A stretch of 64,000 nt of DNA from Accumulibacter phosphatis (lineage in GTDB: Bacteria > Pseudomonadota > Gammaproteobacteria > Burkholderiales > Rhodocyclaceae). Below are positions 10,628 to 18,791 of this stretch, one piece after another. Below the pieces are notes generated by a model. The model was not told the origin of the DNA, searched no databases, and worked only from the letters and a program-made list of their open reading frames with translations. The stretch lies in assembly GCF_000024165.1 (NCBI RefSeq), contig NC_013194.1:1302001-1366000 (forward strand), read 5' to 3'. The position numbers and the translations under genes are program-made. How positions within the stretch are numbered: position 1 is the stretch's first letter; every line of letters begins with the position of its first letter.

Positions 10628-12049
10628 CTAGCGGCCGTAGCTGTCCTCCAGGCGGACGATATCATCCTCACCCAGATAGCTGCCGGACTGCACCTCGACG
10701 ATTTCGAGGTCGATCTTGCCCGGGTTCTCGAGCCGATGAACGACGCCGAGCGGGATGTACGTCGACTGGTTCTCCGACAGCAGCAGCGATTCGTCGCCGC
10801 GCGCGATCACCGCCGTGCCCTTGACGACGACCCAGTGCTCGGCGCGATGATGGTGCTTCTGCAGACTGAGGCTGGCGCCCGGCTTGACGAGGATGCGCTT
10901 GACCTGATAGCGCGGGCCATTGGCCAGTCCCTCGTAGCTTCCCCAGGGGCGATGCACGATGTGCCTGAACTCGATCTCGCCGCGGGCTCCGAGCTTCAAT
11001 TCGGCAACCAGCGTCTTGACGTCCTGGGCTTTCGACTTGTCGGCCACCAGCACCGCGTCCGGCGTGGCCACGACGATCAGGTTCCTGACCCCGACGGTGG
11101 TGAGCAGTCGTCCCTCGGAGAGCAGCACGCAGTTCTCGGTGTCCACGCTATGCACGTCGCCGCGCTCGGTATTGCCGTTCCGATCGGCGAGACCCAGCGT
11201 AGCGAGCGCATCCCAGGCACCGATGTCGTTCCAGCCGGCATCGAGCGGGATGACGACGCCGCGGTCGGTCTTTTCCATTACCGCATAGTCGATCGAGTCC
11301 GACGGGCTGCTGCTGAAGGCGGTGTGATCGAGGCGCAGGAAGTCGAGATCGTGACTGGCATCGGCCAGGGCTGTGGCAACCGACTCGTGAATTCCCGGGG
11401 CAAAACGGTCCAGCGCATCCAGGTAGCAATCGGCGCGGAACATGAACATGCCGCTGTTCCAGTAGTAATCCCCGGAATCCAGGTAGGCCTGCGCCGTTGT
11501 GGCATTGGGCTTCTCGACGAACCGGTCGAGGGCATAGCCGCCGGCGACGGGCGGACCGCGGCGGATGTATCCGTAACCGGTTTCGGGACGGTCGGGCACG
11601 ACGCCAAAGGTGACCAGCGACCCGGAACTGGCGTGTGGAATGGCCGCCCTGATCGCCGCCTGCAAGGCCGCCACGTTGGTGATCACGTGATCCGAGGGGA
11701 GCACCAGAAGCAGGGGGGGTACCGGCGTATTCGCCTTGCCGAGGGCGTGCAGCGCGGCCGCGGCGACGGCCGGCGCCGTATTGCGCGCTGCCGGTTCGAG
11801 CAGGATGTCGGCACGCAGCCCGATCTCGAGAAGCTGCTCGGCGACCAGGAAGCGATGGTTCTCGTTGGCGACGGCGATGGTGCCGGCGAGTCCCGGCAGT
11901 CCGTCGAGCCGGCGCAGCGTGTTCTGGAGCAGGGAAAACTCGTCCGCCAGGCGAAGAAACTGCTTCGGGTAATGCGTTCGTGACATCGGCCACAGGCGAG
12001 TTCCGGATCCTCCGCAAAGGATGACGGGGCGAATCACAGGGGGGGTCAT
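10628..12049 (-). CDS. manC: Mannose-1-phosphate guanylyltransferase / mannose-6-phosphate isomerase
   Basis: The bifunctional enzyme makes GDP-mannose and interconverts mannose-6-phosphate and fructose-6-phosphate for capsule, exopolysaccharide or O-antigen synthesis. The N-terminal nucleotidyltransferase domain has CGGSGTRLWPMSR and VEKPNATTAQAY. The C-terminal cupin isomerase domain has KPGASLSLQKHHHRAEHWVV with its metal-binding histidines. I chose the ATG at 12049 because GGAG lies 9 nt upstream and the protein (473 residues) then has family length; ATG codons further upstream lack a ribosome-binding site. It heads the minus-strand group with rfbB and rfbD and is divergent from waaC. Confidence 0.93.
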   Translation of the reverse strand: MTPPVIRPVILCGGSGTRLWPMSRTHYPKQFLRLADEFSLLQNTLRRLDGLPGLAGTIAVANENHRFLVAEQLLEIGLRADILLEPAARNTAPAVAAAALHALGKANTPVPPLLLVLPSDHVITNVAALQAAIRAAIPHASSGSLVTFGVVPDRPETGYGYIRRGPPVAGGYALDRFVEKPNATTAQAYLDSGDYYWNSGMFMFRADCYLDALDRFAPGIHESVATALADASHDLDFLRLDHTAFSSSPSDSIDYAVMEKTDRGVVIPLDAGWNDIGAWDALATLGLADRNGNTERGDVHSVDTENCVLLSEGRLLTTVGVRNLIVVATPDAVLVADKSKAQDVKTLVAELKLGARGEIEFRHIVHRPWGSYEGLANGPRYQVKRILVKPGASLSLQKHHHRAEHWVVVKGTAVIARGDESLLLSENQSTYIPLGVVHRLENPGKIDLEIVEVQSGSYLGEDDIVRLEDSYGR

Positions 12050-12103
12050 TGACAGTGTCTCCATGAGGAGTGGGCGCGCCGAGAAGTGGATGCGGGCGGC
12101 GGG

Positions 12104-12134
12104 ATTATAGCGGTTTGCCGTCATCTCCTATAAT
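12104..12134. promoter_or_regulatory. Divergent overlapping promoters of manC and waaC
   Basis: A perfect TATAAT lies on the minus strand at 12104-12109 (for manC) and another on the plus strand at 12129-12134 (for waaC). Each falls roughly where the other promoter would need its -35 box, and neither -35 is consensus. The two promoters probably compete or need activation. Seen by eye; start sites not measured. Confidence 0.5.
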
Positions 12135-12179
12135 GCGCGTCTTGCGGCTGCCGCCCATCTCACACACCCTGGCCCACCG

Positions 12180-13133
12180 ATGCGCATCCTACTGGTAAAG
12201 ACTTCGTCGCTCGGTGATGTAATCCACAACCTGCCGGTGGTCAGCGACCTGCGCCGCTGTTTTCCCGGCGTGCAGATCGACTGGTGCGTCGAGGAAGTCT
12301 TTGCCGACATTCCCCGATTGCACCCGGGCGTCGATCAGATCATACCGGTCGCCATCAGGCGCTGGCGCCGGACTCTCGGCCGCCTCGCCACCTGGCGCGA
12401 ACTGGCCGGTTTTCGCCGGCGACTTGGCGAGAGCGACTACGACGCCGTTCTCGATACGCAAGGTTTGCTGAAGAGCGCGCTGATCGTCAGTCAGGCGCAT
12501 GGCAGGCGCTGCGGTTACGCGGCCGAGGCGGCACGCGAACCCCTGGCGGCACGTTTCTACGATGCCACCTTCGTCATTCCCCGCAATGTGCATGCCGTGC
12601 AGCGCAACCGCTGGCTGGCCGCCGCCGCCTTCGATTACCCGGTCGATCTGCCGCTCGACTACGGGATAGCGGCGCCGCCCATCGACAGCGGCTGGTGCGC
12701 CGGCGATCGGCTCGTCGTCCTCTTGACGGCAACCAGCCGCGACGACAAGCTGTGGAACGAAGGGCACTGGTGCGACTTGGCCAGAGCCTTGCTCGATCGC
12801 GGGCTGACGCCGGTCCTGCCGGCCGGCAGCCCGGTCGAACGCCAGCGGGTGGAGCGTATCGCCGCCGTGGCCACCGGCGCCGTCGTCGCGCCGCCGCTGA
12901 GTCTGCCGCAGATCGCCGCGTTGACAGCACGCGCGCGTCTGGCGATTGGCGTCGATACCGGGCTGGCGCACCTCGCCGCTGCCCTGAGCGTGCCGACCAT
13001 CGCGCTCTACGTAGCGACCGAGCCGGCGCTCACCGGGGTGTACGGCAGCGGCTTCGTCCGCAATCTCGGGCGAACCGGTGCTCCCCCTTCGGTCGCCGAG
13101 GTCATGACGGTTGCCGAGCAGGCGTTGCGCTGA
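12180..13133 (+). CDS. waaC: Lipopolysaccharide heptosyltransferase I
   Basis: WaaC adds the first L-glycero-D-manno-heptose to Kdo2-lipid A in the inner LPS core, on the cytoplasmic face of the inner membrane. The 317-residue GT9 protein begins MRILLVKTSSLGDVIHNLP, with the acceptor-side catalytic Asp in the SLGDV motif. It has DYDAVLDTQGLLKSAL-like and IGVDTGLAHLAAAL segments, the latter being the donor-binding region of the family. The start follows a perfect -10 box by about 45 bp. Its stop TGA overlaps the waaA ATG, so the two genes are translationally coupled in an LPS-core operon. Confidence 0.95.
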   Translation: MRILLVKTSSLGDVIHNLPVVSDLRRCFPGVQIDWCVEEVFADIPRLHPGVDQIIPVAIRRWRRTLGRLATWRELAGFRRRLGESDYDAVLDTQGLLKSALIVSQAHGRRCGYAAEAAREPLAARFYDATFVIPRNVHAVQRNRWLAAAAFDYPVDLPLDYGIAAPPIDSGWCAGDRLVVLLTATSRDDKLWNEGHWCDLARALLDRGLTPVLPAGSPVERQRVERIAAVATGAVVAPPLSLPQIAALTARARLAIGVDTGLAHLAAALSVPTIALYVATEPALTGVYGSGFVRNLGRTGAPPSVAEVMTVAEQALR

Positions 13134-14407
13134 TGCCCCGCCTGATCTACTCGACGCTTTTCTACCTGGCGATACCGCTGGTCTGGCTGCGTCTGTTGTG
13201 GCGGGCGCGCCGGCAGCCGGAGTATCTGCAGCATCTTGGCGAGCGGCATGGTTACTACCCGCCGGCGTCGCCGGCACCGCTGCTTTGGGTGCACGCGGTC
13301 TCGGTCGGCGAGACGCGTGCCGCCGAGCCGCTGATCGCGGCCTTGCTGGAGCAGTATCCGGAGCACGGCCTGCTGCTGACGCATATGACGCCTACCGGCC
13401 GGGCCACCGGTGGTGAGTTGCTGGCCCGCTACCCCGGGCGGGTGATGCAAGCTTACCTGCCGTACGATCTGCCGGGCGCCTGCGGGCGTTTTCTCGATCA
13501 TTTCAAACCACGCGTCGGGCTGCTGATGGAAACCGAACTGTGGCCGAACGTGATCGCGGCGGCGGCGCGACGGCGTCTGCCGGTGGCCTTGATCAACGCC
13601 CGCCTCTCGGCCCGCTCACTGCGCGGCTATGCGCGGCTGAAGAGCCTGATCGGGCCGGCGTTGGCATCGCTGAGTGGTGTCGCCGCACAGACCGCGGCTG
13701 ACGCCGAGCGTCTGCGGCAGCTCGGCGCCGTCGACGTGAGCGTGTGCGGCAACCTGAAATTCGACGTCGCACCGGCGCCGGAAAAGCTGCAACAGGGAGC
13801 GCTGTGGCGGCAGGCGCTCGGCGCCCGCCCGGTGTGGCTTGCCGCCAGCACCCGCGAGGGCGAAGAGGCGCTGATCCTCGATGCCTTCAGTGGGCTCCAC
13901 GTTCCCGAACTGCTGCTTCTCCTGGTACCGCGCCATCCGCAACGCTTCGCCGAGGTCGCCGCGCTTATCGACGAACGCCGGCTGCCTTTCTGCCGGCGCA
14001 GCGACGGCACGCTGCCGAGCAGCGGCACGCGGGTCTGGCTGGGCGACAGCATGGGAGAAATGGCCGCCTACTACACCCTGGCCGATCTGGCCCTGGTTGG
14101 CGGCACGCTGCTGCCCTTCGGTGGGCAGAATCTCATCGAGGCGGCCGCCTGCGGCTGCCCGGTGGTACTTGGCCCGCACAGCTTCAACTTCGCGCAGGCG
14201 AGTGAGGATGCCATCGCCTGTGGCGCGGCGCGGCGCGTGTCCGATGCCGTCGCGGCGGCGGCTGCCACGCGCGATCTGCTCAACGATCGGCAGCGGCTCC
14301 TGGGGATGCGCGCAGCCGCCACGACGTTCAGCCAGGCGCATCGCGGTGCGACGCTGCGCAGCATGCAGCTGGTTCAGCGGCTCATGGCGCTTCGAAAAGG
14401 ACGTTGA
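13133..14407 (+). CDS. waaA: 3-deoxy-D-manno-octulosonic acid (Kdo) transferase
   Basis: WaaA (KdtA) transfers Kdo from CMP-Kdo to lipid IVA, an essential LPS step at the inner membrane. The 424-residue protein starts with a membrane anchor (YSTLFYLAIPLVWLRLL). It carries WVHAVSVGETRAAEPLI, METELWPN and the donor-site block GGTLLPFGGQNLIEAAACG. The ATG at 13133 overlaps the waaC stop (TGATG). The frame remains open upstream inside waaC, but that part is out-of-frame waaC sequence. Its last 26 bp overlap the end of the convergent tolC gene. Confidence 0.95.
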   Translation: MPRLIYSTLFYLAIPLVWLRLLWRARRQPEYLQHLGERHGYYPPASPAPLLWVHAVSVGETRAAEPLIAALLEQYPEHGLLLTHMTPTGRATGGELLARYPGRVMQAYLPYDLPGACGRFLDHFKPRVGLLMETELWPNVIAAAARRRLPVALINARLSARSLRGYARLKSLIGPALASLSGVAAQTAADAERLRQLGAVDVSVCGNLKFDVAPAPEKLQQGALWRQALGARPVWLAASTREGEEALILDAFSGLHVPELLLLLVPRHPQRFAEVAALIDERRLPFCRRSDGTLPSSGTRVWLGDSMGEMAAYYTLADLALVGGTLLPFGGQNLIEAAACGCPVVLGPHSFNFAQASEDAIACGAARRVSDAVAAAAATRDLLNDRQRLLGMRAAATTFSQAHRGATLRSMQLVQRLMALRKGR

Positions 14408-15725
14408 TACGTTCCAGGTCAGCTTCGGCGAGCGAGCCGACCGCCGCCTTGAGCTTGAGTTGCGAAAGCAGGGTGTTGAAACGGGCGCGTGCGAGATCGC
14501 GCCGCGTCACGTATACCTGGTTTTCGGCATTGAGGACGTCGATGTTGATGCGCACGCCCACCTCATAGCCGAGCCGGTTCGAGTCGAGCGAACTGAGACT
14601 CGAAACCAGCGCGGCTTCCAGCGCCCTCACTTCGGCCAGGCCATTGACCACGCCGAGATAGGCTTGGCGCGAATTCAATGCCGCGTTTCGCTTGGCGCTG
14701 TCGAGAGTCGCCCGCTCGGCATCGCGTCTCGCGATCGCCTCGCGGGTTCGCGAGTTGACGGCGCCACCCTGGAAAAGGGGAATATTGAGTTGCAGACCGA
14801 CCTGGCGTGTCGTCGTGTCGATTTCGCCGATGCCGAACTGGCCGGGGCCATTGTTGGTCCCGTAGTTGGCGACGACATCGAGCGTCGGGTAGTGGCCGGC
14901 CCGGTTGATCTCGATCGTCTTGTTCGCGGCTTCGGCAGCGGCCTGCTGCGCCTGGACGACGAAGCTGTCGCGTTCGGCCGCCTCGACCCAGGGTTCCATG
15001 CTGGCCGGCTGCGGTGCTTCCATCACCGCCTTCGGCTTCAGCCGATTCAGTTCGCCCGGATCCTTGCCGATCAACACGCGTAGCGCGTAGCGCTTGACCT
15101 CGAGTTCGCTGTCGGCGGCGATCTCCTGGGCGGTCGCCAGGTCGAAGCGCGACTGGGACTCGTAGGTGTCGGTGATCGTCGCCGTACCGACCTCGAAGTT
15201 TTTCTTGGCCTGCTCGAGCTGCTGGGCAATTGCCGTCTTGTTGGCCTGAACCGCGCGCAGGTTCTCGATGGCGAAGAGGACGTCAAAGTAGGCCTGGGCG
15301 ACGCGGACGATCAGATCCTGGCCGGCCTGGGCAAAATTGGCTTCGCTCTGCATGACCAGCAGCTTGGACTGGTCGTACTGAACGAAATTCTGCCAGCGGA
15401 ACAGCGGCTGCGTCAGGTTGACGCTATAGGCGTTGCTGTTGTACTTGTTGCGCTCGTGCAAGGTCGCCGCCCCGGCCTTGCTGTCGAAGGTGCTGTCATT
15501 CCAGAAGGTGTTGCCGGTCGCGCCGATCGTCGGCAACAAGCCGGCAAGCGCCTGCGGTTGCTTCTCGCGGCCTGCTTCAGCGGTGGCGCGGGCAGCGGCG
15601 TACTGCGCGTCGTAGGCCAGGGCTTCGCGATAGACGTGCACCAGATCGGCGGCGAACGCCGGAATGGCGGCGCAAAGAGCAAGCAGCGCGACGCTCGACT
15701 TGCGGACACGCGGTTTCAGAGGCAT
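14382..15725 (-). CDS. tolC: TolC family outer membrane efflux channel
   Basis: This protein forms the trimeric outer-membrane and periplasmic tunnel for type I secretion and tripartite efflux. The 447-residue product has a signal peptide of about 25 residues ending PAFA before Ala-Asp. The TolC repeat follows twice: paired helices (EALAYDAQYAAARATAEAG, LFAIENLRAVQANK) and YEVGVRINIDVLNAENQVY near the end. The N-terminal pattern LVHVYREALAYD matches the type I secretion branch of the family. It overlaps the 3' end of convergent waaA. The next gene upstream on its strand is the pcm-like methyltransferase, about 160 bp away. No inner-membrane pump partner is in the window. Confidence 0.93.
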   Translation of the reverse strand: MPLKPRVRKSSVALLALCAAIPAFAADLVHVYREALAYDAQYAAARATAEAGREKQPQALAGLLPTIGATGNTFWNDSTFDSKAGAATLHERNKYNSNAYSVNLTQPLFRWQNFVQYDQSKLLVMQSEANFAQAGQDLIVRVAQAYFDVLFAIENLRAVQANKTAIAQQLEQAKKNFEVGTATITDTYESQSRFDLATAQEIAADSELEVKRYALRVLIGKDPGELNRLKPKAVMEAPQPASMEPWVEAAERDSFVVQAQQAAAEAANKTIEINRAGHYPTLDVVANYGTNNGPGQFGIGEIDTTTRQVGLQLNIPLFQGGAVNSRTREAIARRDAERATLDSAKRNAALNSRQAYLGVVNGLAEVRALEAALVSSLSSLDSNRLGYEVGVRINIDVLNAENQVYVTRRDLARARFNTLLSQLKLKAAVGSLAEADLERINVLFEAP

Positions 15726-15886
15726 GCAGCTAACTCACTTTCGGTACTTGTGCATCGCGCCGGATCAGCAGTGTCGTGCAGCCGGGCATCGACGCCGCCC
15801 GCAATGTTCAAGACCGAACGGCGGGGTGTGCGCCGCGCGGGCGCCGGGTGGACCGCCGAACCCCGCTGCTCGATCCACGCCGGGCG

Positions 15887-16552
15887 TCAGAAAACGAAGC
15901 GCGGGCGCTTCCTGCTGCTCAGTGGTGCGACCACGGTTTCGAAAAGGTTGATGGTGGTGAACGCCCTGTCGCCTGTGCGGGTGACCAGCTGGGCCTCCAT
16001 CACCGGCGGCTCGCCGATGAACGCCACCAGTCGACCCCCAGGCTTCAGTTGTTGGAGAAACGCCTCCGGCAATTCGCGGAGCGCGCCGGAGATGACGATG
16101 ACGTCGTAGGGTGACGACGCCGACCAGCCTTGCGAAGCGTCTCCGACTTCGACGCTGACATTGGTGATGCCCGCCTGCCGAAGGTTGTGCCGGGCGGTTT
16201 CCGCCAGGACGGGATCGATCTCGACCGTATGGACGTACTCCGCATTCGCCGCCAGGAGGGCGGCCATGTAGCCACTACCGGTACCGACCTCAAGGACGAT
16301 GTCGGTGCTCCTTACGTTCACTTCCTGGAGAACGCGGGCATCGATCTTCGGCTGGAGCATGGTCTGACCGTTGCCGATCGGCAGTTCGAGGTCCGCAAAA
16401 GCCAGTGCCCGGTGCGCGGCCGGAACGAAATCCTCACGCTTGACCGTCGCGAGAATGTCGAGCACCTCGGGATCGAGAACCTCCCAGGGGCGGATCTGTT
16501 GCTCGATCATGTTGAAGCGAGCCTGTTCCATATCCATCTTCACCGCAGACAT
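15887..16552 (-). CDS. Protein-L-isoaspartate O-methyltransferase family protein (pcm-like, upstream of tolC)
   Basis: The SAM-dependent methyltransferase fold is shown by VLEVGTGSGYMAALLA (motif I), HTVEIDPVL and FLQQLKPGGRLVAFIG. The N-terminus has the Pcm-type IGNGQTMLQPKI segment that contacts the isoaspartyl substrate. I chose the ATG at 16552 (221 residues) because GAGG lies 6 nt upstream; ATGs at 16567, 16537 and 16531 are alternatives. It is a distinct paralogue of the second Pcm at 34872-35546. Repair of isoaspartyl damage is the family function. The steady association with tolC that I recall from related genomes hints at another role, which is not established here. Confidence 0.85.
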   Translation of the reverse strand: MSAVKMDMEQARFNMIEQQIRPWEVLDPEVLDILATVKREDFVPAAHRALAFADLELPIGNGQTMLQPKIDARVLQEVNVRSTDIVLEVGTGSGYMAALLAANAEYVHTVEIDPVLAETARHNLRQAGITNVSVEVGDASQGWSASSPYDVIVISGALRELPEAFLQQLKPGGRLVAFIGEPPVMEAQLVTRTGDRAFTTINLFETVVAPLSSRKRPRFVF

Positions 16553-16740
16553 AGCAATCCTCATCACAATATCGATATTAGCACGATCTAATATTCCCTG
16601 CCCATACCGCCATTATACCTTGGATCAACTGGGGGCCGCGCAAGGCGATCGCCACCGCTGCGCGTGGTCTCCCCCGGGAGGTTTTCGGGATGACGGGGCG
16701 GCGACGGGATTGCCGGAACCCCGGGCGGCGAAAACGACAA

Positions 16741-16758
16741 CGGCGCCCGCAGGCGCCG
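16741..16758 (-). terminator. Hairpin terminator candidate after rpsT
   Basis: A 7-bp GC stem (CGGCGCC / GGCGCCG) with a four-base loop lies 28 bp past the rpsT stop and is followed on the minus strand by TTGTCGTTTTC. The T-run is interrupted, so termination may be partial. Confidence 0.5.
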
Positions 16759-16786
16759 CTACTGTTCCCGCACTGCCGCCGACCGA

Positions 16787-17053
16787 CTAGGCAGCGAGGC
16801 CCTTGATCTGGGCGGCGAGGCGGCTCTTGTGGCGAGAGGCCTTGTTCTTGTGAATGATCTTCTTGTCGGCGATGCGGTCGATGGTCGACACCGATTCCCG
16901 GAAGATGCTCTGGGCGGCGGCCTTGTCGCCCGCCACGATTGCCTTTTGCACGCGCTTGACGGCAGTGCGCAGGGTGGAGCGCAGGCTGGCGTTGTGGGCG
17001 CGTTGCTTGACGGCTTGGCGGGCCCGCTTGCGAGCTTGTGCGCTATTGGCCAT
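16787..17053 (-). CDS. rpsT: 30S ribosomal protein S20
   Basis: S20 binds 16S rRNA early in small-subunit assembly. The 88-residue lysine- and arginine-rich helical protein begins MANSAQARKRARQAVKQRAH and ends LAAQIKGLAA, typical of S20 in length and composition. It is monocistronic on the minus strand, with a hairpin after its stop and the terminator of the upstream porin just ahead of it. Confidence 0.97.
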   Translation of the reverse strand: MANSAQARKRARQAVKQRAHNASLRSTLRTAVKRVQKAIVAGDKAAAQSIFRESVSTIDRIADKKIIHKNKASRHKSRLAAQIKGLAA

Positions 17054-17158
17054 GAATTTGGGTCCCTATGAAAGGCTGATGAATGGATCGAAAGCCGCGC
17101 AGTATAGCGGCTGAGGCCCTCTGGCGCAATACTTTCCCGAAGGCACAGCGACAAGAAA

Positions 17159-17178
17159 ACGGGCGCTGAAGCGCCCGT
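17159..17178 (-). terminator. Rho-independent terminator of porin 1
   Basis: On the minus strand an 8-bp stem ACGGGCGC / GCGCCCGT with loop TTCA is followed by TTTTCTTG. It lies 28 bp past the porin stop codon. Stem and loop are almost identical to the terminator after the second porin. Confidence 0.8.
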
Positions 17179-17205
17179 CGATTCTGCGAAGCGATTGAAC
17201 GACGA

Positions 17206-18396
17206 TCAGAAGCTGTGACGGATGCCGGCTCCAAGCGCGTAGTTACTTTCGCCCAAGACGCCGATACCCTCGCCACCACCGGCCGACTGCGACTGCGCGG
17301 GTACAGAGTACTTGTCGTTATCGATGTACTGGTAGGCCACGTACAGCGCCGTGCGCTTCGACAGGTTGTGCTGGTACATGGCGCCCCAGCCCCAGCTATC
17401 GCCGTCGGGTGCATTCCTGTTGTCGACGGACAGCTTGCCGTAGCTCACGGCGACCGACCCGTTGCCGATCGGTGCGCTGAGGCCGACGGTCCACAGGTCG
17501 TTACTCTTGGCGAGACAGCAACCAACGGGAAGGGCAATGACGCCGCGGTTGTTGTTGTCCAGCGCCTGGTAGCTTGCGTAGGCCTTGACGATCTTGAAGT
17601 CCCAGCTACCGCCCAAATACCACTCGTTAACATCCTTACCGAAACCGGGTGGGTTCGGGACGGCAACGACGACATTCTGGCGGGCCTGGTACACAGCGTC
17701 GAGGTTGATAGGGCCGTTGGCGTAGTTGAGGCCAAGTCCCACCTTGCCGCTGTCGCTGACGGTCACGAGTTTATCGTTATAAGTACCAAGGCTGGCGTTG
17801 GTGAAGGGGTTCGTCGCCTCGCCAAAGCCGTAAATCGCACTGACCGTGAACCCAGCCAGATTGTTGCTGGTGTAGGCAATGGAGTTGTTGTAGCGAGCCG
17901 GGCTGTTCGGGGTGATCGAGTTGCCGGCATAGACGCTGAGGTTGGACACGAGGCTGAGGTCCGTGACTTCGAGGGCGTCGTTGTTTATCGTGGCGTTGAA
18001 GCCCGGAGCGTACTGGCGACCGAGCGACAGCGTTCCGTAATTGCTGGCCAGGCCGACGAACTGCTGGCGTGCGTCCAGGCCACCCGTATTGCCAAGGCCG
18101 GAGTTGTTATCCATGTTCAGGCCATATTCAAGCGTGAATACGGCCTTGAGGCCGTTGCCGAGCGCTTCCTCACCCTTGAAACCGAGACGGTTACCCGCAG
18201 TCACGCCCCCGCCCGCGAGGCCGCTGAACTTGTTGTTTCCAGGAATCTTGAGCCCCGTAACAGGGTCGCGACCAGCGCCGCCCGCGCTATACACGTAGCC
18301 AACATCCGCAACACCGTAAACGGTGACGTTGGTCTGGGCCAGCGCTGCGCCGGAGGCCAGGCTGGCAACGGCCAGCGCGATGAGTTTCTTTTGCAT
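17206..18396 (-). CDS. Gram-negative porin (porin 1)
   Basis: The 396-residue protein is a predicted trimeric 16-stranded outer-membrane general porin. It has a 20-residue signal peptide ending ALA before QTNVTVYGVADVGY. The loop-3 region after YGTLSLGRQYAPGF is visible, alternating aromatic beta-strands continue throughout, and the C-terminal phenylalanine (GAGIRHSF) serves as the BAM recognition signal. The start at 18396 has AGGAG 9 nt upstream. It is a tandem paralogue of the next porin. An unusual Cys-Cys pair (PVGCCLAKSN) occurs in one loop; cysteines are rare in porins. Substrate preference cannot be read from sequence. Confidence 0.93.
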   Translation of the reverse strand: MQKKLIALAVASLASGAALAQTNVTVYGVADVGYVYSAGGAGRDPVTGLKIPGNNKFSGLAGGGVTAGNRLGFKGEEALGNGLKAVFTLEYGLNMDNNSGLGNTGGLDARQQFVGLASNYGTLSLGRQYAPGFNATINNDALEVTDLSLVSNLSVYAGNSITPNSPARYNNSIAYTSNNLAGFTVSAIYGFGEATNPFTNASLGTYNDKLVTVSDSGKVGLGLNYANGPINLDAVYQARQNVVVAVPNPPGFGKDVNEWYLGGSWDFKIVKAYASYQALDNNNRGVIALPVGCCLAKSNDLWTVGLSAPIGNGSVAVSYGKLSVDNRNAPDGDSWGWGAMYQHNLSKRTALYVAYQYIDNDKYSVPAQSQSAGGGEGIGVLGESNYALGAGIRHSF

Positions 18397-18494
18397 GTGG
18401 GTCATCTCCTGTAGGTCTGAAAAAGTGAGTCCCGAAATCGTTTCCACCAAGGCGCGCGTTCAAGATCAAGCGTGTCAGGCGAAGGTCTGAGTCG

Positions 18495-18523
18495 ATTGTG
18501 ACAGACGGTCGAGGCGTGGGCAA
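18495..18523 (-). promoter_or_regulatory. Promoter of porin 1
   Basis: TTGCCC (18518-18523) and CACAAT (18495-18500) are separated by exactly 17 bp on the minus strand and followed by CG. The second porin has TTGCTC-N17-CAGAAT-CG in the equivalent place, which supports both calls. The predicted leader is about 90 nt. Confidence 0.55.
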
Positions 18524-18737
18524 CGTTTACACGGCCCGGAGCGGAGCCTGTGGGCGGTTTGTTGCGCTTATGCTACGGAGTCTTTGCCAGAGGGCGGCAG
18601 GCGGGCGGCGGTGTTGGCCGGCGATGGCGGATGGCGGAGTTCTCGCCCCCGTGAAGCGGGAAGCGCTCTGCTGGCGAGGCGACGGCGGCCTGGTCCGGGC
18701 GGAACGGCGTTGACGCGAGGAGGTTCGGGAGCGCTGG

Positions 18738-18764
18738 AAAAAAAACGGGCGCCGAAGCGCCCGT
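18738..18764 (-). terminator. Rho-independent terminator of porin 2
   Basis: On the minus strand an 8-bp stem ACGGGCGC / GCGCCCGT with a TTCG tetraloop is followed by an unbroken run of T residues (8 As on the plus strand at 18738-18745). This is the strongest intrinsic terminator in the window. Confidence 0.9.
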
Positions 18765-18791
18765 GTCAGCAACTAAATGACGGTCGTCAAA

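Larger units (their letters stand above)
18397..18791. other. Intergenic region between the two porins
   Basis: This stretch of about 395 bp holds the leader and promoter of porin 1 and, at its right end, the terminator of porin 2. The middle (about 18530-18735) is GC-rich and I see no gene or RNA in it. Confidence 0.6.

Noticed and set aside
9401..11983. 860-codon plus-strand frame opposite rfbD, rfbB and manC
   Set aside because: Shadow of three well-supported minus-strand genes; no start signal or protein family.
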